The notes beneath the pieces were generated by a model that saw nothing but the letters and a program-made list of their open reading frames with translations, was not told where the DNA came from and did not search any database. DNA of 64,000 nt from Faecalicatena orotica (GTDB lineage Bacteria; Bacillota; Clostridia; Lachnospirales; Lachnospiraceae): assembly GCF_003149245.1 (NCBI RefSeq), contig NZ_QGDL01000004.1, positions 124,001-188,000 of the forward strand, read 5' to 3'. The first letter of the stretch is position 1. Every line of letters begins with the position of its first letter. Position numbers and translations under genes: made by a program. Positions 18,430-26,930 of this stretch are shown one piece after another.

Positions 18430-19854
18430 TCAGGCGATTACAACCGGTTCAATATCAAGCAGACGGCAGACTTCCAGCAGTTCTTTCTTATATTTACCGG
18501 CTACACCACTGATATGGTTTGAATTAAATACGTCAATAAACTTTTCAATATCAAAGTCCGCCTTCATAAATGCTACCGGAAGCTGGTGTACCCCTCTTGC
18601 TTTCACAAAAGCATCCAGAATCTCTTTGGACGGTGTCACAAACTCCGTCTCGATAATGAACATCTGATATTTTCCGTCCACCCTGCAAAGTCTGGCCATT
18701 GTCATCTCTCCTGCACTGGGGACGGTAAATGTAACAGCTCCGCCGGAAGGCCTGTTGGCTCTTCTGAGCTCGATGTTCTTCATATTCTTGCACCTTTCAC
18801 AATGGCGTCCTGCATAATATGTACACATAGAACCACAGTTCGGCAGGTAAATCAGCTTTTCTTTATAACCAATATGGCTGACATCCGCAAACATGGTCGG
18901 CATACCTCCGGAAATCAGTTTCAAAATTTCCATAGAAAGCGCGCCGTCGGCATCTGCCTCACAGGAAATAGGGAATGGTTCAAAGTCACCGTCAGCATCA
19001 TATCCGCCGTTTAACAATGCCGTTGAAATACACTGGGGTGCACGGAAATTTGTAAGATCTGGCATACATTTAATGGCCCCGAAATCCAGATGGCGGTCAT
19101 TAATGATATCCTTTGTAGCCAGATAACAGGCCACCTGATATTTCAGCCTTTCCTCTGTCAGCTTTTCATCATATCTTACTTCACCTACAGACTGAACGAG
19201 CCAGTTATATGTAGCATCAATGCGTTCCCCATCAATCGCTTCCGCTCTCCTGATGATTTCTTCATGGTCAATGTGGTCACTGTCAACCTGGAACAGCTTT
19301 TTCCACTGCATCGGGTCAAAACTTCCTGTATCAATTCCCAGAGAACGGCCGCCAATGAATCCGAAAATCTTTCCTTTCAGTTTCTCAACCGCTGCCGCCG
19401 CCCTGATATAAGGCATCATTTTTGTATCAAAAAGATTTGGGCGTTCTTCTGTAAAATCCTGCTGTATTCTCATATGCCTGTAGCCAATCTGATTTAAAGC
19501 CCCGCCTGAACCAAGCAGACCTACCGTACCGTGTGTCCCGGGGTCATCATTGGATAATAAAATCGTCGGCAGTCCCATATTGAGGACTCCTCTTACGACT
19601 CCATTAGGCCATGTCCAGCAAGGGATATAAGCGATAAAAACTTCCACACCCTTTTCCTTCAATTCAGCCGTCTGGCGATCGATCTCTTCTGCTGAGCGGG
19701 CTGCGATATCAAAGCTGAAGAGTTCCATATCCATCTCGCTAAAATAACTGACAGCCTTTGCCATGCGGACCGCTGTTTTTTCTTCATAGAGTACTTTGTA
19801 TTCATGCTCTCGTGGGTCACTGAATGTAACCATACCGACTTTTGGTAAACTCAT
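18430..19854 (-). CDS. L-fucose/L-arabinose isomerase family protein
   Basis: A 474-residue protein of the fucose/arabinose isomerase fold (cytoplasmic, usually Mn-dependent). The Rossmann-like N-terminal part carries AYIPCWTWPNGVVRGVL and LLSNDDPGTHGTVGLLGSGGALNQIG. The C-terminal part has the AGEMTMARL segment typical of these isomerases. Several members of this family have no known substrate, so isomerisation is the family reaction and the sugar is unknown. Start ATG 19854 follows GGAAGAGATT. It sits between the SDR and the lactonase genes. Confidence 0.82.
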   Translation of the reverse strand: MSLPKVGMVTFSDPREHEYKVLYEEKTAVRMAKAVSYFSEMDMELFSFDIAARSAEEIDRQTAELKEKGVEVFIAYIPCWTWPNGVVRGVLNMGLPTILLSNDDPGTHGTVGLLGSGGALNQIGYRHMRIQQDFTEERPNLFDTKMMPYIRAAAAVEKLKGKIFGFIGGRSLGIDTGSFDPMQWKKLFQVDSDHIDHEEIIRRAEAIDGERIDATYNWLVQSVGEVRYDEKLTEERLKYQVACYLATKDIINDRHLDFGAIKCMPDLTNFRAPQCISTALLNGGYDADGDFEPFPISCEADADGALSMEILKLISGGMPTMFADVSHIGYKEKLIYLPNCGSMCTYYAGRHCERCKNMKNIELRRANRPSGGAVTFTVPSAGEMTMARLCRVDGKYQMFIIETEFVTPSKEILDAFVKARGVHQLPVAFMKADFDIEKFIDVFNSNHISGVAGKYKKELLEVCRLLDIEPVVIA

Positions 19855-19880
19855 AATCTCTTCCCTGTCCTTCCTGAAAT

Positions 19881-20702
19881 TTATTGAAGCTGCATTAGCT
19901 TTTCATACTCCTCATCCGTAACTGTCTTGTATCCCGGTGTAGGGAATGCCTGGAATCCTCTTCCACCGTCTATGAAAATAGACTGTCCATACACAAAATC
20001 TGAATCCTCACAAGCCAGGAAAACAGCAAGCCTGCCGCATTCATTCGGACTTCCGATACGTCCGATCGGTGTTCTGGAAAGTACCGTGTTAAATAACTGC
20101 GGATCTGATCCCACACGTCTCATCAGCTCGCTCTCGATTGGTCCCGGACACATTGCGTTGACTTTTATGTTATATGGCGTCAGAGCAACTGCCTGTACTT
20201 TAGTAAGCTGGCTGACACCGCCTTTACTTGTCGTGTAGCACATCTGGCTGTCCAGTGCAAGGTACGCATTCACAGAAGATACATTTACAATTGCGCCGCT
20301 TTCTCCCTGCTTTGCCATCTGCCTTGCAGCAATCTGGCCGCCGAAGAATACACCTTTTAAATTCACGCCCATGATCCGCTCATACTGTTCCTCTGTAATA
20401 TCGAGATAATGCGTTTTTTTAGAATCATTTGTGCCTGCATTTGCAACAAATATATCTAATCTTCCGAATTTATCAACTGTCTTATCGACAAGCATCTGAT
20501 TGTCCTCGATAGAAGAAACATCTGCCGGCAGGTACAATACCTCTCCCAGTCTGCTCAATTCCTTCTGGGCGCTGAGACCTTCCTCCTGATTTCTGGAGCA
20601 GATCGTAATCTTAGCCCCTTCCTTCAGAAATTCCTCTGCGATCCCGTATCCAATCCCTTTGCTTCCACCGGTAATAATTGCTACTTTATCTTTTAATTTC
20701 AT
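19881..20702 (-). CDS. SDR family NAD(P)-dependent oxidoreductase
   Basis: A 273-residue classical short-chain dehydrogenase. The cofactor loop is TGGSKGIGYG (about 13-22), with VANAGT as the NNAG motif, a catalytic Ser in NVSSVNA and the pair YTTSK (Tyr and Lys). The C-terminal FIDGGRGF is typical. It probably oxidises a sugar or polyol hydroxyl in the pathway. The start is ATG 20702 with GAAGGAGC upstream; a longer reading frame reaching 20756 overlaps the upstream gene and has no homology. Confidence 0.9.
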   Translation of the reverse strand: MKLKDKVAIITGGSKGIGYGIAEEFLKEGAKITICSRNQEEGLSAQKELSRLGEVLYLPADVSSIEDNQMLVDKTVDKFGRLDIFVANAGTNDSKKTHYLDITEEQYERIMGVNLKGVFFGGQIAARQMAKQGESGAIVNVSSVNAYLALDSQMCYTTSKGGVSQLTKVQAVALTPYNIKVNAMCPGPIESELMRRVGSDPQLFNTVLSRTPIGRIGSPNECGRLAVFLACEDSDFVYGQSIFIDGGRGFQAFPTPGYKTVTDEEYEKLMQLQ

Positions 20703-20719
20703 AACTGCTGCTCCTTCTA

Positions 20720-21784
20720 TTAACGTAAAATTGTTAAAGGTGCCTTGACATCGCATTCCTTTGCAAGTTCCATCAGTTCCTCATAGGTAGTAACCGGTAC
20801 CGGAATACCGCTCTCACGCCGTTCCAGCTCCTTACGGTATTCGATCTCACCGGGAAGCAGCATTTCAGCGCCCTCCTGCCACATCGGCGTTGCCTTGAGA
20901 TTATCCTTGAACAGCTTCATTCTCTCCTGCATCATTTCTTTTGAAATAATCTTAGAAATATCAAGTGCGATGAAAAAGTGTCCTGTCAGGCTTGGATCTT
21001 CAGGGTTTGCATACATGCTCTTCATTTCTTTAGAAAAGACACCGCCTGTGATCACTCCTGATAAAATATCCACTACGTAAGACAATCCCAATCCTTTATG
21101 TCCGCCCATCGGGAGCAAATATCCATCAAAAGCTTTTTGCGGATCATCTGTCGGCCTGCCTTCCTTATCTGTTGCCCAGTCCATCGGAATTTTCTCTTTT
21201 TTCTTAATTGCAAGTGTCAGTTTGCCGCCTGCAACCACGGATAAAGATATATCTAACACAAAAGGAAATTCTGCATAAGTTGGTACCGCGAATGCAATCG
21301 GGTTATTGCCCGTTACCGGAACGCTTGCTCCGGGTGCAACGATCAGCGGCTTAACATTGGTCATCGCAATCCCGATCATCCCCTGCTCTGCTGCCATTCT
21401 CGCATATAAGGCGCCCGCACCGAAATGATTACTGTTAATCACTCCACATGCGGCAATCCCGGTCTTTCTTGCATTATCAATAGCTCTTTGCATTCCGGCT
21501 CTTGCTCCGATGAAGCCCGCCGCTGCATCAGCATCCAGAACTTCCAGATTTTGCTCCCCACGGACTACTTTGATATTCGGGCGTATATTAATTGCGCCGT
21601 TTTTCATTCTCTTTACATATGCAGGAATTCTGATAACCCCATGTGAGTCAATTCCCCAATAGTTCGTCTGCACAAGCGCATTTGCATGAAATGCTGCATC
21701 ATCTTCAGGCATTCCTGCCTTTTCGAAGAGCTGCTGCGCAAACGTAGTCAGTTCTTCCCCATTAACCAAATATGTATTAGCCAA
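20720..21784 (-). CDS. Ldh family (malate/L-lactate/sugar acid) dehydrogenase
   Basis: A 354-residue NAD(P)-dependent oxidoreductase of the type 2 malate/lactate dehydrogenase family, which includes ureidoglycolate and 2,3-diketogulonate reductases. The sequence shows NYWGIDSHGVIRIPAY with the catalytic His near residue 48, NSNHFGAGALYARMA and the LPMGGHKGLGLSYVVD block. The start codon is TTG at 21784 with AGGAGG 8 bases upstream. It is the first gene of the seven-gene catabolic operon and directly follows the promoter and operator at 21930-21989. It probably acts on a 2-keto or 2-hydroxy acid. Confidence 0.88.
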   Translation of the reverse strand: MANTYLVNGEELTTFAQQLFEKAGMPEDDAAFHANALVQTNYWGIDSHGVIRIPAYVKRMKNGAINIRPNIKVVRGEQNLEVLDADAAAGFIGARAGMQRAIDNARKTGIAACGVINSNHFGAGALYARMAAEQGMIGIAMTNVKPLIVAPGASVPVTGNNPIAFAVPTYAEFPFVLDISLSVVAGGKLTLAIKKKEKIPMDWATDKEGRPTDDPQKAFDGYLLPMGGHKGLGLSYVVDILSGVITGGVFSKEMKSMYANPEDPSLTGHFFIALDISKIISKEMMQERMKLFKDNLKATPMWQEGAEMLLPGEIEYRKELERRESGIPVPVTTYEELMELAKECDVKAPLTILR

Positions 21785-21929
21785 CTTAAATTCCTCCTTT
21801 TCCCATGTTTACATAGTGAATACCTTTTCTTTCAACTCTTTGTTTTCGTCATATTCAGGTGTTTTTTCCTGCTTTTCTACGTATTATTGTGCGTTTTTTG
21901 TGTTGTGTACGTTATTTTTTATTCGCATT

Positions 21930-21947
21930 AATGAATACGTATTCATT
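21930..21947. promoter_or_regulatory. LacI-type operator at the dehydrogenase operon
   Basis: Perfect 18-bp palindrome AATGAATACGTATTCATT. Its centre lies 21.5 bases downstream of the -10 box of the dehydrogenase promoter. The same core occurs at 26872-26887 and, in variant form, at 26578 and 26481. It is the likely binding site of the LacI regulator encoded at 22188. A weak half-similar site is centred at 21880. Nothing else is evident in the 403-base gap 21785-22187 beyond this site and the promoter. Confidence 0.8.
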
Positions 21948-21959
21948 TGACTTGTGTTT

Positions 21960-21989
21960 ATTATATTCCATATTCCCATGATTAGTCAA
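21960..21989 (-). promoter_or_regulatory. Promoter of the acid-sugar catabolic operon
   Basis: Minus strand TTGACT (21984-21989) and TATAAT (21960-21965) with 18 bases between them. The predicted start of transcription abuts the 21930-21947 operator, so repressor binding would block clearance. Confidence 0.75.
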
Positions 21990-22187
21990 TAAATAAATTA
22001 TTTTCTTTCGATATTCAGTAGATTTACTCAAATTAAATCTGATTTTTTTGTCTATATTGTCCATCATCTCATTTCTATTCATCATTCAATGCATTTTTCT
22101 GTATTCGTATTCACCCTCTTACTTGCTAAGTTTCCAGATATATGTTATTCTTATTTTAAGTATAACAAGACAGGAGGTACAAAAGAG

Positions 22188-23234
22188 ATGAGTACACAAG
22201 AACCGGCAGGCAAACAAGCGAATTCCGGCAGAACCAATAATAGAAGCACCCGCAACACCTCTATTGACGTCGCAAAATTAGCAGGGGTATCACAGGCAAC
22301 TGTCTCCAGGGCTTTTAATCCCTCCTCTAAAATGAGTCCCGAGACCCGCAGGAAGGTTCTTGATGCTGCCGAAGCTTTGAAATATGCACCCGATGCAATC
22401 GCAAGAAGCCTGATTTCAAACAGCACCAACATCGTTGCTGTCATTATGCAGAATCCCATGAACCCTTTCTACGCAAAAGCGCTCACCAAATTGTCCATTC
22501 AGCTGCGCTCATTCGGAAAGCAGATTCTATATTTTTACCTAGATGATCCCGACAACCTGCATGAGATAATCAATCAGGTTCTTCAGTACAGAGTAGACGG
22601 AGTCATTATTACTTCCGTATCCCTGACCAGTAATCTGGCGGATATATGTTTTGATTTCGGCGTCCCCGTTGTCCTCTTCAACCGCCATACCAACAGTCCT
22701 CAGGTTCAGGCGGTCTGCTGCGACAATATACAGGCCGGCAGAGACTGTGCAGACTATTTTTTTATGAAGGGATACCGAAAATTCGCATTCATAGGCGGTT
22801 ACGACAAAGTATCAACCAGCCACGACAGGAAGACCGGATTTTTGGCCAGACTGAAAGAACGTGGGATACAAAATGCCAAGGTTTATCATTCAGAATTTGC
22901 TTACGAAGCTGGTCAGGAAGCCTTCCGGCATCTGATCAAAGATATGGGGACTCCCCCGGAAGCCATTTTCTGCGCCAGTGACCTTATCTGTGCCGGTGTT
23001 ATGGACAGTGCACGTTTTGAATACCACTACCGAATCCCGGAAGATATCGCTATGATTGGTTTTGATGATATCCAACTGGCATCCTACGCCTCCTACAATA
23101 TGACATCTTTTGTACAGCCAATGGATGAAATGATTGCGAAAATCTGTGAGCTGATCATGGCCCCCGAAAAAAATAATATCCAGCCTAATCTCACCTTGTT
23201 CCCTTGTACACTCATTACACGGTCTACTGCTTAG
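22188..23234 (+). CDS. LacI family transcriptional regulator
   Basis: A 348-residue repressor with an N-terminal helix-turn-helix (SIDVAKLAGVSQATVSRAFN, about 24-43) after a 20-residue polar extension. It then has a hinge helix (APDAIARSLIS) and a periplasmic-binding-protein-like effector domain (about 80-345) with the usual IGFDDIQLASY motif. Start ATG 22188 is chosen because AGGAGGT precedes it; upstream in-frame ATG codons have no such site. It is transcribed away from the dehydrogenase operon and towards the TRAP genes. Four ATACGTAT-centred operators nearby are its probable targets. The effector is presumably the pathway substrate. Confidence 0.92.
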   Translation: MSTQEPAGKQANSGRTNNRSTRNTSIDVAKLAGVSQATVSRAFNPSSKMSPETRRKVLDAAEALKYAPDAIARSLISNSTNIVAVIMQNPMNPFYAKALTKLSIQLRSFGKQILYFYLDDPDNLHEIINQVLQYRVDGVIITSVSLTSNLADICFDFGVPVVLFNRHTNSPQVQAVCCDNIQAGRDCADYFFMKGYRKFAFIGGYDKVSTSHDRKTGFLARLKERGIQNAKVYHSEFAYEAGQEAFRHLIKDMGTPPEAIFCASDLICAGVMDSARFEYHYRIPEDIAMIGFDDIQLASYASYNMTSFVQPMDEMIAKICELIMAPEKNNIQPNLTLFPCTLITRSTA

Positions 23235-23247
23235 TGTGTCAGGAAGC

Positions 23248-23300
23248 AAAAAAGGAGCGCTGTTTCACAGATGCAAAACGTCTGTGAAACAGCGCTCCTT
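23248..23300. terminator. Bidirectional terminator between lacI-type gene and TRAP operon
   Basis: A perfect 18-bp stem (23254-23271 with 23281-23298) around a 9-base loop. It is flanked by TTT on the plus strand and by six A, read as T on the minus strand. It can stop transcription from both convergent units. Confidence 0.93.
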
Positions 23301-23389
23301 TCTCCCTATCCCGCCTACATTCATCAATTAACCGAAATACAGTTCAGTCTGAGGAATCCTAAATCTTTTTCCCTGGTTAATAGGCATCT

Positions 23390-24676
23390 CTACATAACTC
23401 CGAGCGCCTTCGGCAGGGCCAGTGAAATCTGCGGAATATATGTAATCAAAAGCAGCAATATGATCATAACCCCAATCCAGGGCCATATCTTCTTAACTAG
23501 CCGGTCAAAGGATATCTCACCCACCTGACTGGCCATGAACAGATTTGCTCCAAGCGGCGGTGTAATGAACCCTATCGAAAGATTCATAACAACGATAATA
23601 CCAAAATGTACAGGATTTACGCCCAGTAATGTTACAATCGGAAGTAATATCGGTGTTAGAATAATAATAGCTGCATTCGTTTCCATAAATGTTCCAACGA
23701 TCAGGAGCAGTATATTGATCAGCAGAAGAACCAGAAGCTTGCTGCTTGTCAGACTTAAGATCGCATTTGCAATTGTTGCAGGAACCTGTGAAATTGTCAG
23801 AATTCGTCCAAATCCTGTTGAAATCCCAATAATAATCAGTACTGGTGCACACATTAACACAGAGCGGTATACAAGATACACCAAATCAGACAACTTGATT
23901 TCTTTATATACAAAAAGACCTATAATTACACCATATACACCTGCAACTGCTGCCGCCTCGGTAGGTGTGAAGATACCGCCGTAAATCCCTCCCAGAATGA
24001 TAACAGGGATCATAAGTCCCGGGATTGCATCAAGAATAATCTTTCCGACTTCTTTAAAAGTATATCTTCGGCTGTCGCCCTTATAACCGTGCTTTTTCGA
24101 ATAAATTACAGAGTAGATGATCAATCCGATACCAATCAGAAAGCCCGGTACAATTCCTGCCATAAACAGTCCGCTGATTGAGGCACCTGCAGCCACTGCA
24201 TACACGACCATACATACACTGGGAGGAATAATAACCCCCACTGTTCCCGCCGTTGCAACAAGGGCACTGGAGTATCCCTTATCGTATCCATGCTGCACCA
24301 TTGTCGGGATCATAATCAATCCTATAGCTGCAACTGCCGCTGACCCCGTTCCTGCGATCGCAGCAAAAAACAGAGATGTCACAATCGTCACAATTCCCAA
24401 GCCTCCTGTAAAGCGTCCGGTAAATACGCTCGCCACATTGATCAGCCTCTTGGATATGCCGCCTTTTCCCATCACCTCACCCGCAAATGTAAAAAGTGGA
24501 ACTGCCATCAGCGGGAAGGAATTCAGTCCCTGCATCATAGACTGCACAAATGTCTCCATACTAATCGGACTTGCAGCTGCAATTGTCACCAGAGATGACA
24601 TCCCCAGACTAATACCGATTGGCAATGACATAAGCAAGAACACAACCAAAGAGATAAATAATATTCCTGATATCAT
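23390..24676 (-). CDS. TRAP transporter large permease (DctM type)
   Basis: A 428-residue integral membrane protein with about 12 hydrophobic segments. It shows the DctM signatures PLFTFAGEVMGKGGISKRLINVA and GAVAAAGL-like glycine-rich helices (GTGSAAVAAIGLIMIPTM, TPTEAAAVAGVYG, ETNAAIIILTPILLPI). It is the sodium-driven channel subunit of a tripartite substrate:sodium symporter. The operon order is dctP-dctQ-dctM on the minus strand, and it ends at the bidirectional terminator. Expected cargo is a carboxylate such as a sugar acid. Confidence 0.93.
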   Translation of the reverse strand: MISGILFISLVVFLLMSLPIGISLGMSSLVTIAAASPISMETFVQSMMQGLNSFPLMAVPLFTFAGEVMGKGGISKRLINVASVFTGRFTGGLGIVTIVTSLFFAAIAGTGSAAVAAIGLIMIPTMVQHGYDKGYSSALVATAGTVGVIIPPSVCMVVYAVAAGASISGLFMAGIVPGFLIGIGLIIYSVIYSKKHGYKGDSRRYTFKEVGKIILDAIPGLMIPVIILGGIYGGIFTPTEAAAVAGVYGVIIGLFVYKEIKLSDLVYLVYRSVLMCAPVLIIIGISTGFGRILTISQVPATIANAILSLTSSKLLVLLLINILLLIVGTFMETNAAIIILTPILLPIVTLLGVNPVHFGIIVVMNLSIGFITPPLGANLFMASQVGEISFDRLVKKIWPWIGVMIILLLLITYIPQISLALPKALGVM

Positions 24677-24679
24677 ATT

Positions 24680-25288
24680 CTATTCCCCCAATCCTATTTT
24701 TTCTTCCATCCCAGCTTCCAGTTCTTCCATTTTATCTTTCACTGCTGGTTCAAAGCAGATTTTATTGTTTTCATAAAAAACACCGTCATAGTTAACAAAA
24801 CGTTCCAGTGGAGCTTTCCAGTTCATCAGCTTCCATACAATGATCTGAATATTTCTGACAACCATCATAAAGAATCCAAGAGCCCCCGCCAGATACAGGA
24901 CATTATAGTTCCAGGGCACTGCTGTCAGCTTATCATGATATTTTGCCGCATCCAGACATAGACTGACCACAGCCTTTAGACCATAAGCGGTAAAAATGAA
25001 GAAAAGTATATCACAGATCAGAAGCACTACTTTTTGTACCTTTTCTGAGAACTTTCCCGTCAAAAATCCGACACGCACATGACGGCTGTTTCTGGTCAGA
25101 TAACCAAAGCTTGAAAATGACATCCATACGAAAAATATTCGCGCCACCTCTTCCCCCCATGAAAAACCGCTTTTTAATACAAACCTTAGAAATACCTGAA
25201 CAGTAACGAGCAGTATCATCATAGAAAAAAATATGACCATCAGAATTGCCTCAAAATTAACATCCATCCAATGTATTAGTTTCTTCAT
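24680..25288 (-). CDS. TRAP transporter small permease (DctQ type)
   Basis: A 202-residue membrane protein with four hydrophobic segments (about 13-35, 50-70, 88-110, 130-150). The conserved SWGEEVARIFFVWMSFSSFG stretch is typical of DctQ. The protein bridges binding protein and DctM. The charged C-terminal 45 residues extend beyond the usual DctQ domain. It starts at ATG 25288 with GGAGGAATCAGG upstream and lies three bases before dctM. Confidence 0.9.
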   Translation of the reverse strand: MKKLIHWMDVNFEAILMVIFFSMMILLVTVQVFLRFVLKSGFSWGEEVARIFFVWMSFSSFGYLTRNSRHVRVGFLTGKFSEKVQKVVLLICDILFFIFTAYGLKAVVSLCLDAAKYHDKLTAVPWNYNVLYLAGALGFFMMVVRNIQIIVWKLMNWKAPLERFVNYDGVFYENNKICFEPAVKDKMEELEAGMEEKIGLGE

Positions 25289-25301
25289 CCTGATTCCTCC
25301 A

Positions 25302-26333
25302 TTATTCCTGGCGCTCTGCTTTTACAGCTACCATCAGCATATCGTAAGTCTCTTCTCCACACTGTGACACAATGTCCTGCCTGATTGCCGCATTCATTGT
25401 CTCTCCCATTGCTCTTCTGGCCTCGATATCCACTTCATTGATTTGAAAGCCGCTGTCAGCCAGTTTACTGAGCGTCTCCTCCTCTGTTTTGTCAGCAAGC
25501 TCCCAATTATAATCAATCGCCTCCCGGGCACAGCTTAAAATAATCTCTCTATCCTCCTCTGAAAGCGAGTTCATAAAGTCTTTATTTGCATACCACAAGA
25601 AGTTAGTAAATACATGCTTTGTCAAAGACCAGTAAGTTTGTGCCTCATAAAATTTTTCCGTGTAAAAACTGTTCGTTGCACACTCCTGGCCGTCTAATAA
25701 TTTCTGCTGCAGAGATGTAAACAGTTCATTCCAACTTACGCTTGTAGTGTTCACCCCCAAAGATTCCCATGCCTTAATCTGAATTGGGTTATACCCCCTG
25801 ATCTTTAAGCCCTTAAGATCTTCCGCACTGTTGATTGGACGTTTGCTATTCGAGAAATTCCTAAATCCCAGTTCCATATATCCAATCCCTTCCAGATTCA
25901 TACGGTCTAAAGGTTCCATCATTTTCTTGCCGGCTTCACTTTCAAATACTCGTTTTGCATGATCCGTATCATCAAACATATAAAAACTTTCCCATGCAGC
26001 AAATTCAGGTATCGCCTGCGTAAAGTTACTTGTTGTTGAGCCACTCATTTCTATATCTCCCCTGCGGCATTGTTCAAAAGTGTCCTGTACGCTGCCCATC
26101 TCGCCTCCGGGAAAGAGTACTATATCAATTCTCCCATCTGATTTCTCTTCCACTAACTCTTCAAATTTTAAGAATGCTTTATGCAGCGGTGTATTTACAT
26201 TATTATCATGTGCAAGCCTTACTGTTATCACTGCATCTTCTGCTTTTGATGTACCGGCACATCCGCTTAACATCCCAGCTGTAAGCGATATACCAAGCAG
26301 TACCGCCACTATTTTTACGGATTTCTTTTTCAT
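25302..26333 (-). CDS. TRAP transporter substrate-binding lipoprotein (DctP type)
   Basis: A 343-residue extracellular solute receptor. The signal peptide ends in the lipobox LSGC with Cys25 as the lipidated residue. The DctP fold is shown by VRLAHDNNVNTPLHKA, LFPGGEMGSVQD and LKGLKIRGYNPIQIKAWESLGV; the Arg in KIRGY is the usual carboxylate-binding arginine. Start ATG 26333 was preferred over 26372 because the signal peptide begins there and GGAGG lies 10 bases upstream. It is the first gene of the TRAP operon, driven by a near-consensus promoter with two LacI-type operators. Confidence 0.92.
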   Translation of the reverse strand: MKKKSVKIVAVLLGISLTAGMLSGCAGTSKAEDAVITVRLAHDNNVNTPLHKAFLKFEELVEEKSDGRIDIVLFPGGEMGSVQDTFEQCRRGDIEMSGSTTSNFTQAIPEFAAWESFYMFDDTDHAKRVFESEAGKKMMEPLDRMNLEGIGYMELGFRNFSNSKRPINSAEDLKGLKIRGYNPIQIKAWESLGVNTTSVSWNELFTSLQQKLLDGQECATNSFYTEKFYEAQTYWSLTKHVFTNFLWYANKDFMNSLSEEDREIILSCAREAIDYNWELADKTEEETLSKLADSGFQINEVDIEARRAMGETMNAAIRQDIVSQCGEETYDMLMVAVKAERQE

Positions 26334-26480
26334 AAGGGCATTTCCTCCATCCTGTAAGATAAGAAATAACATAGTCCTTTTCTTATCTTTAACTATAAGT
26401 TAATATGAAGCATTTTGTACACTCTTTTTATCTACATTTTCCCATTTAAACGGCTCCTTCCTAAAATAACTATAGTAAAT

Positions 26481-26496
26481 TTGCATACGTATTCTT
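26481..26496. promoter_or_regulatory. Second LacI-type operator in the TRAP leader
   Basis: TTGCATACGTATTCTT, a variant of the 16-base core, centred 97 bases downstream of the operator at 26578-26595. The distance would allow looping between the two sites. Confidence 0.55.
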
Positions 26497-26577
26497 ATTT
26501 ATGTCTATTTTTCTTTGTATTTGGCTTTTATTTTTTAATATTTTTGTGCTTTATACCCATTTTACTGCACGTTAATC

Positions 26578-26595
26578 GTGAATACGTATGCATTT
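26578..26595. promoter_or_regulatory. LacI-type operator at the TRAP promoter
   Basis: GTGAATACGTATGCATTT, one main mismatch from the perfect palindrome at 21930. Its centre is 21.5 bases downstream of the TRAP -10 box, the same spacing as at the dehydrogenase operon. The surrounding 597-base gap 26334-26930 is AT-rich and holds only promoters, operators and a possible 5-codon leader. Confidence 0.75.
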
Positions 26596-26606
26596 GAATT
26601 GAATTT

Positions 26607-26635
26607 ATTATATGATTCCCTCATGGTTTTGTCAA
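26607..26635 (-). promoter_or_regulatory. Promoter of the TRAP operon
   Basis: Minus strand TTGACA (26630-26635), 17 bases, TATAAT (26607-26612): a perfect sigma-A consensus. It gives a leader of about 265 bases before dctP. Confidence 0.85.
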
Positions 26636-26828
26636 TTATATTTTTTATTTTGATTATTTTTTGTGGATTTTTCACATATTCCAACCATATTAAGTCATTT
26701 CCACCTTTCCTCTTCAGAAGTATTGAACCGCTGTAGTACGTTAGACGAAATACCTTTTTAACTAATTATGTACAAACGATCATTTTCAGTAATTTAAACC
26801 AAACCATATGCTCTGATTATCTTTTTTC

Positions 26829-26857
26829 TTGACAAATCTGTAAAAGAATGGTAGGTT
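26829..26857 (+). promoter_or_regulatory. Probable promoter of the UroD-like gene
   Basis: TTGACA (26829-26834) and a weaker TAGGTT (26852-26857) with 17 bases between them. The operator 26872-26887 is centred 22.5 bases downstream of the -10 box, matching the other two promoters. Confidence 0.55.
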
Positions 26858-26871
26858 AAATTTAGAGACGT

Positions 26872-26887
26872 ATGAATACGTATTCAT
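26872..26887. promoter_or_regulatory. LacI-type operator at the UroD-like gene
   Basis: Perfect 16-bp palindrome ATGAATACGTATTCAT, identical to the core of the site at 21930-21947. Confidence 0.8.
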
Positions 26888-26930
26888 TACTGTGTTATGT
26901 ACCTGTGCAATTATAAAAAGGAGGATTATT

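Noticed and set aside
24117-24776. A 219-codon open frame on the plus strand
   Set aside because: It is antisense to the TRAP permease genes; its Ile/Pro/Thr-rich composition is typical of the reverse complement of membrane proteins.
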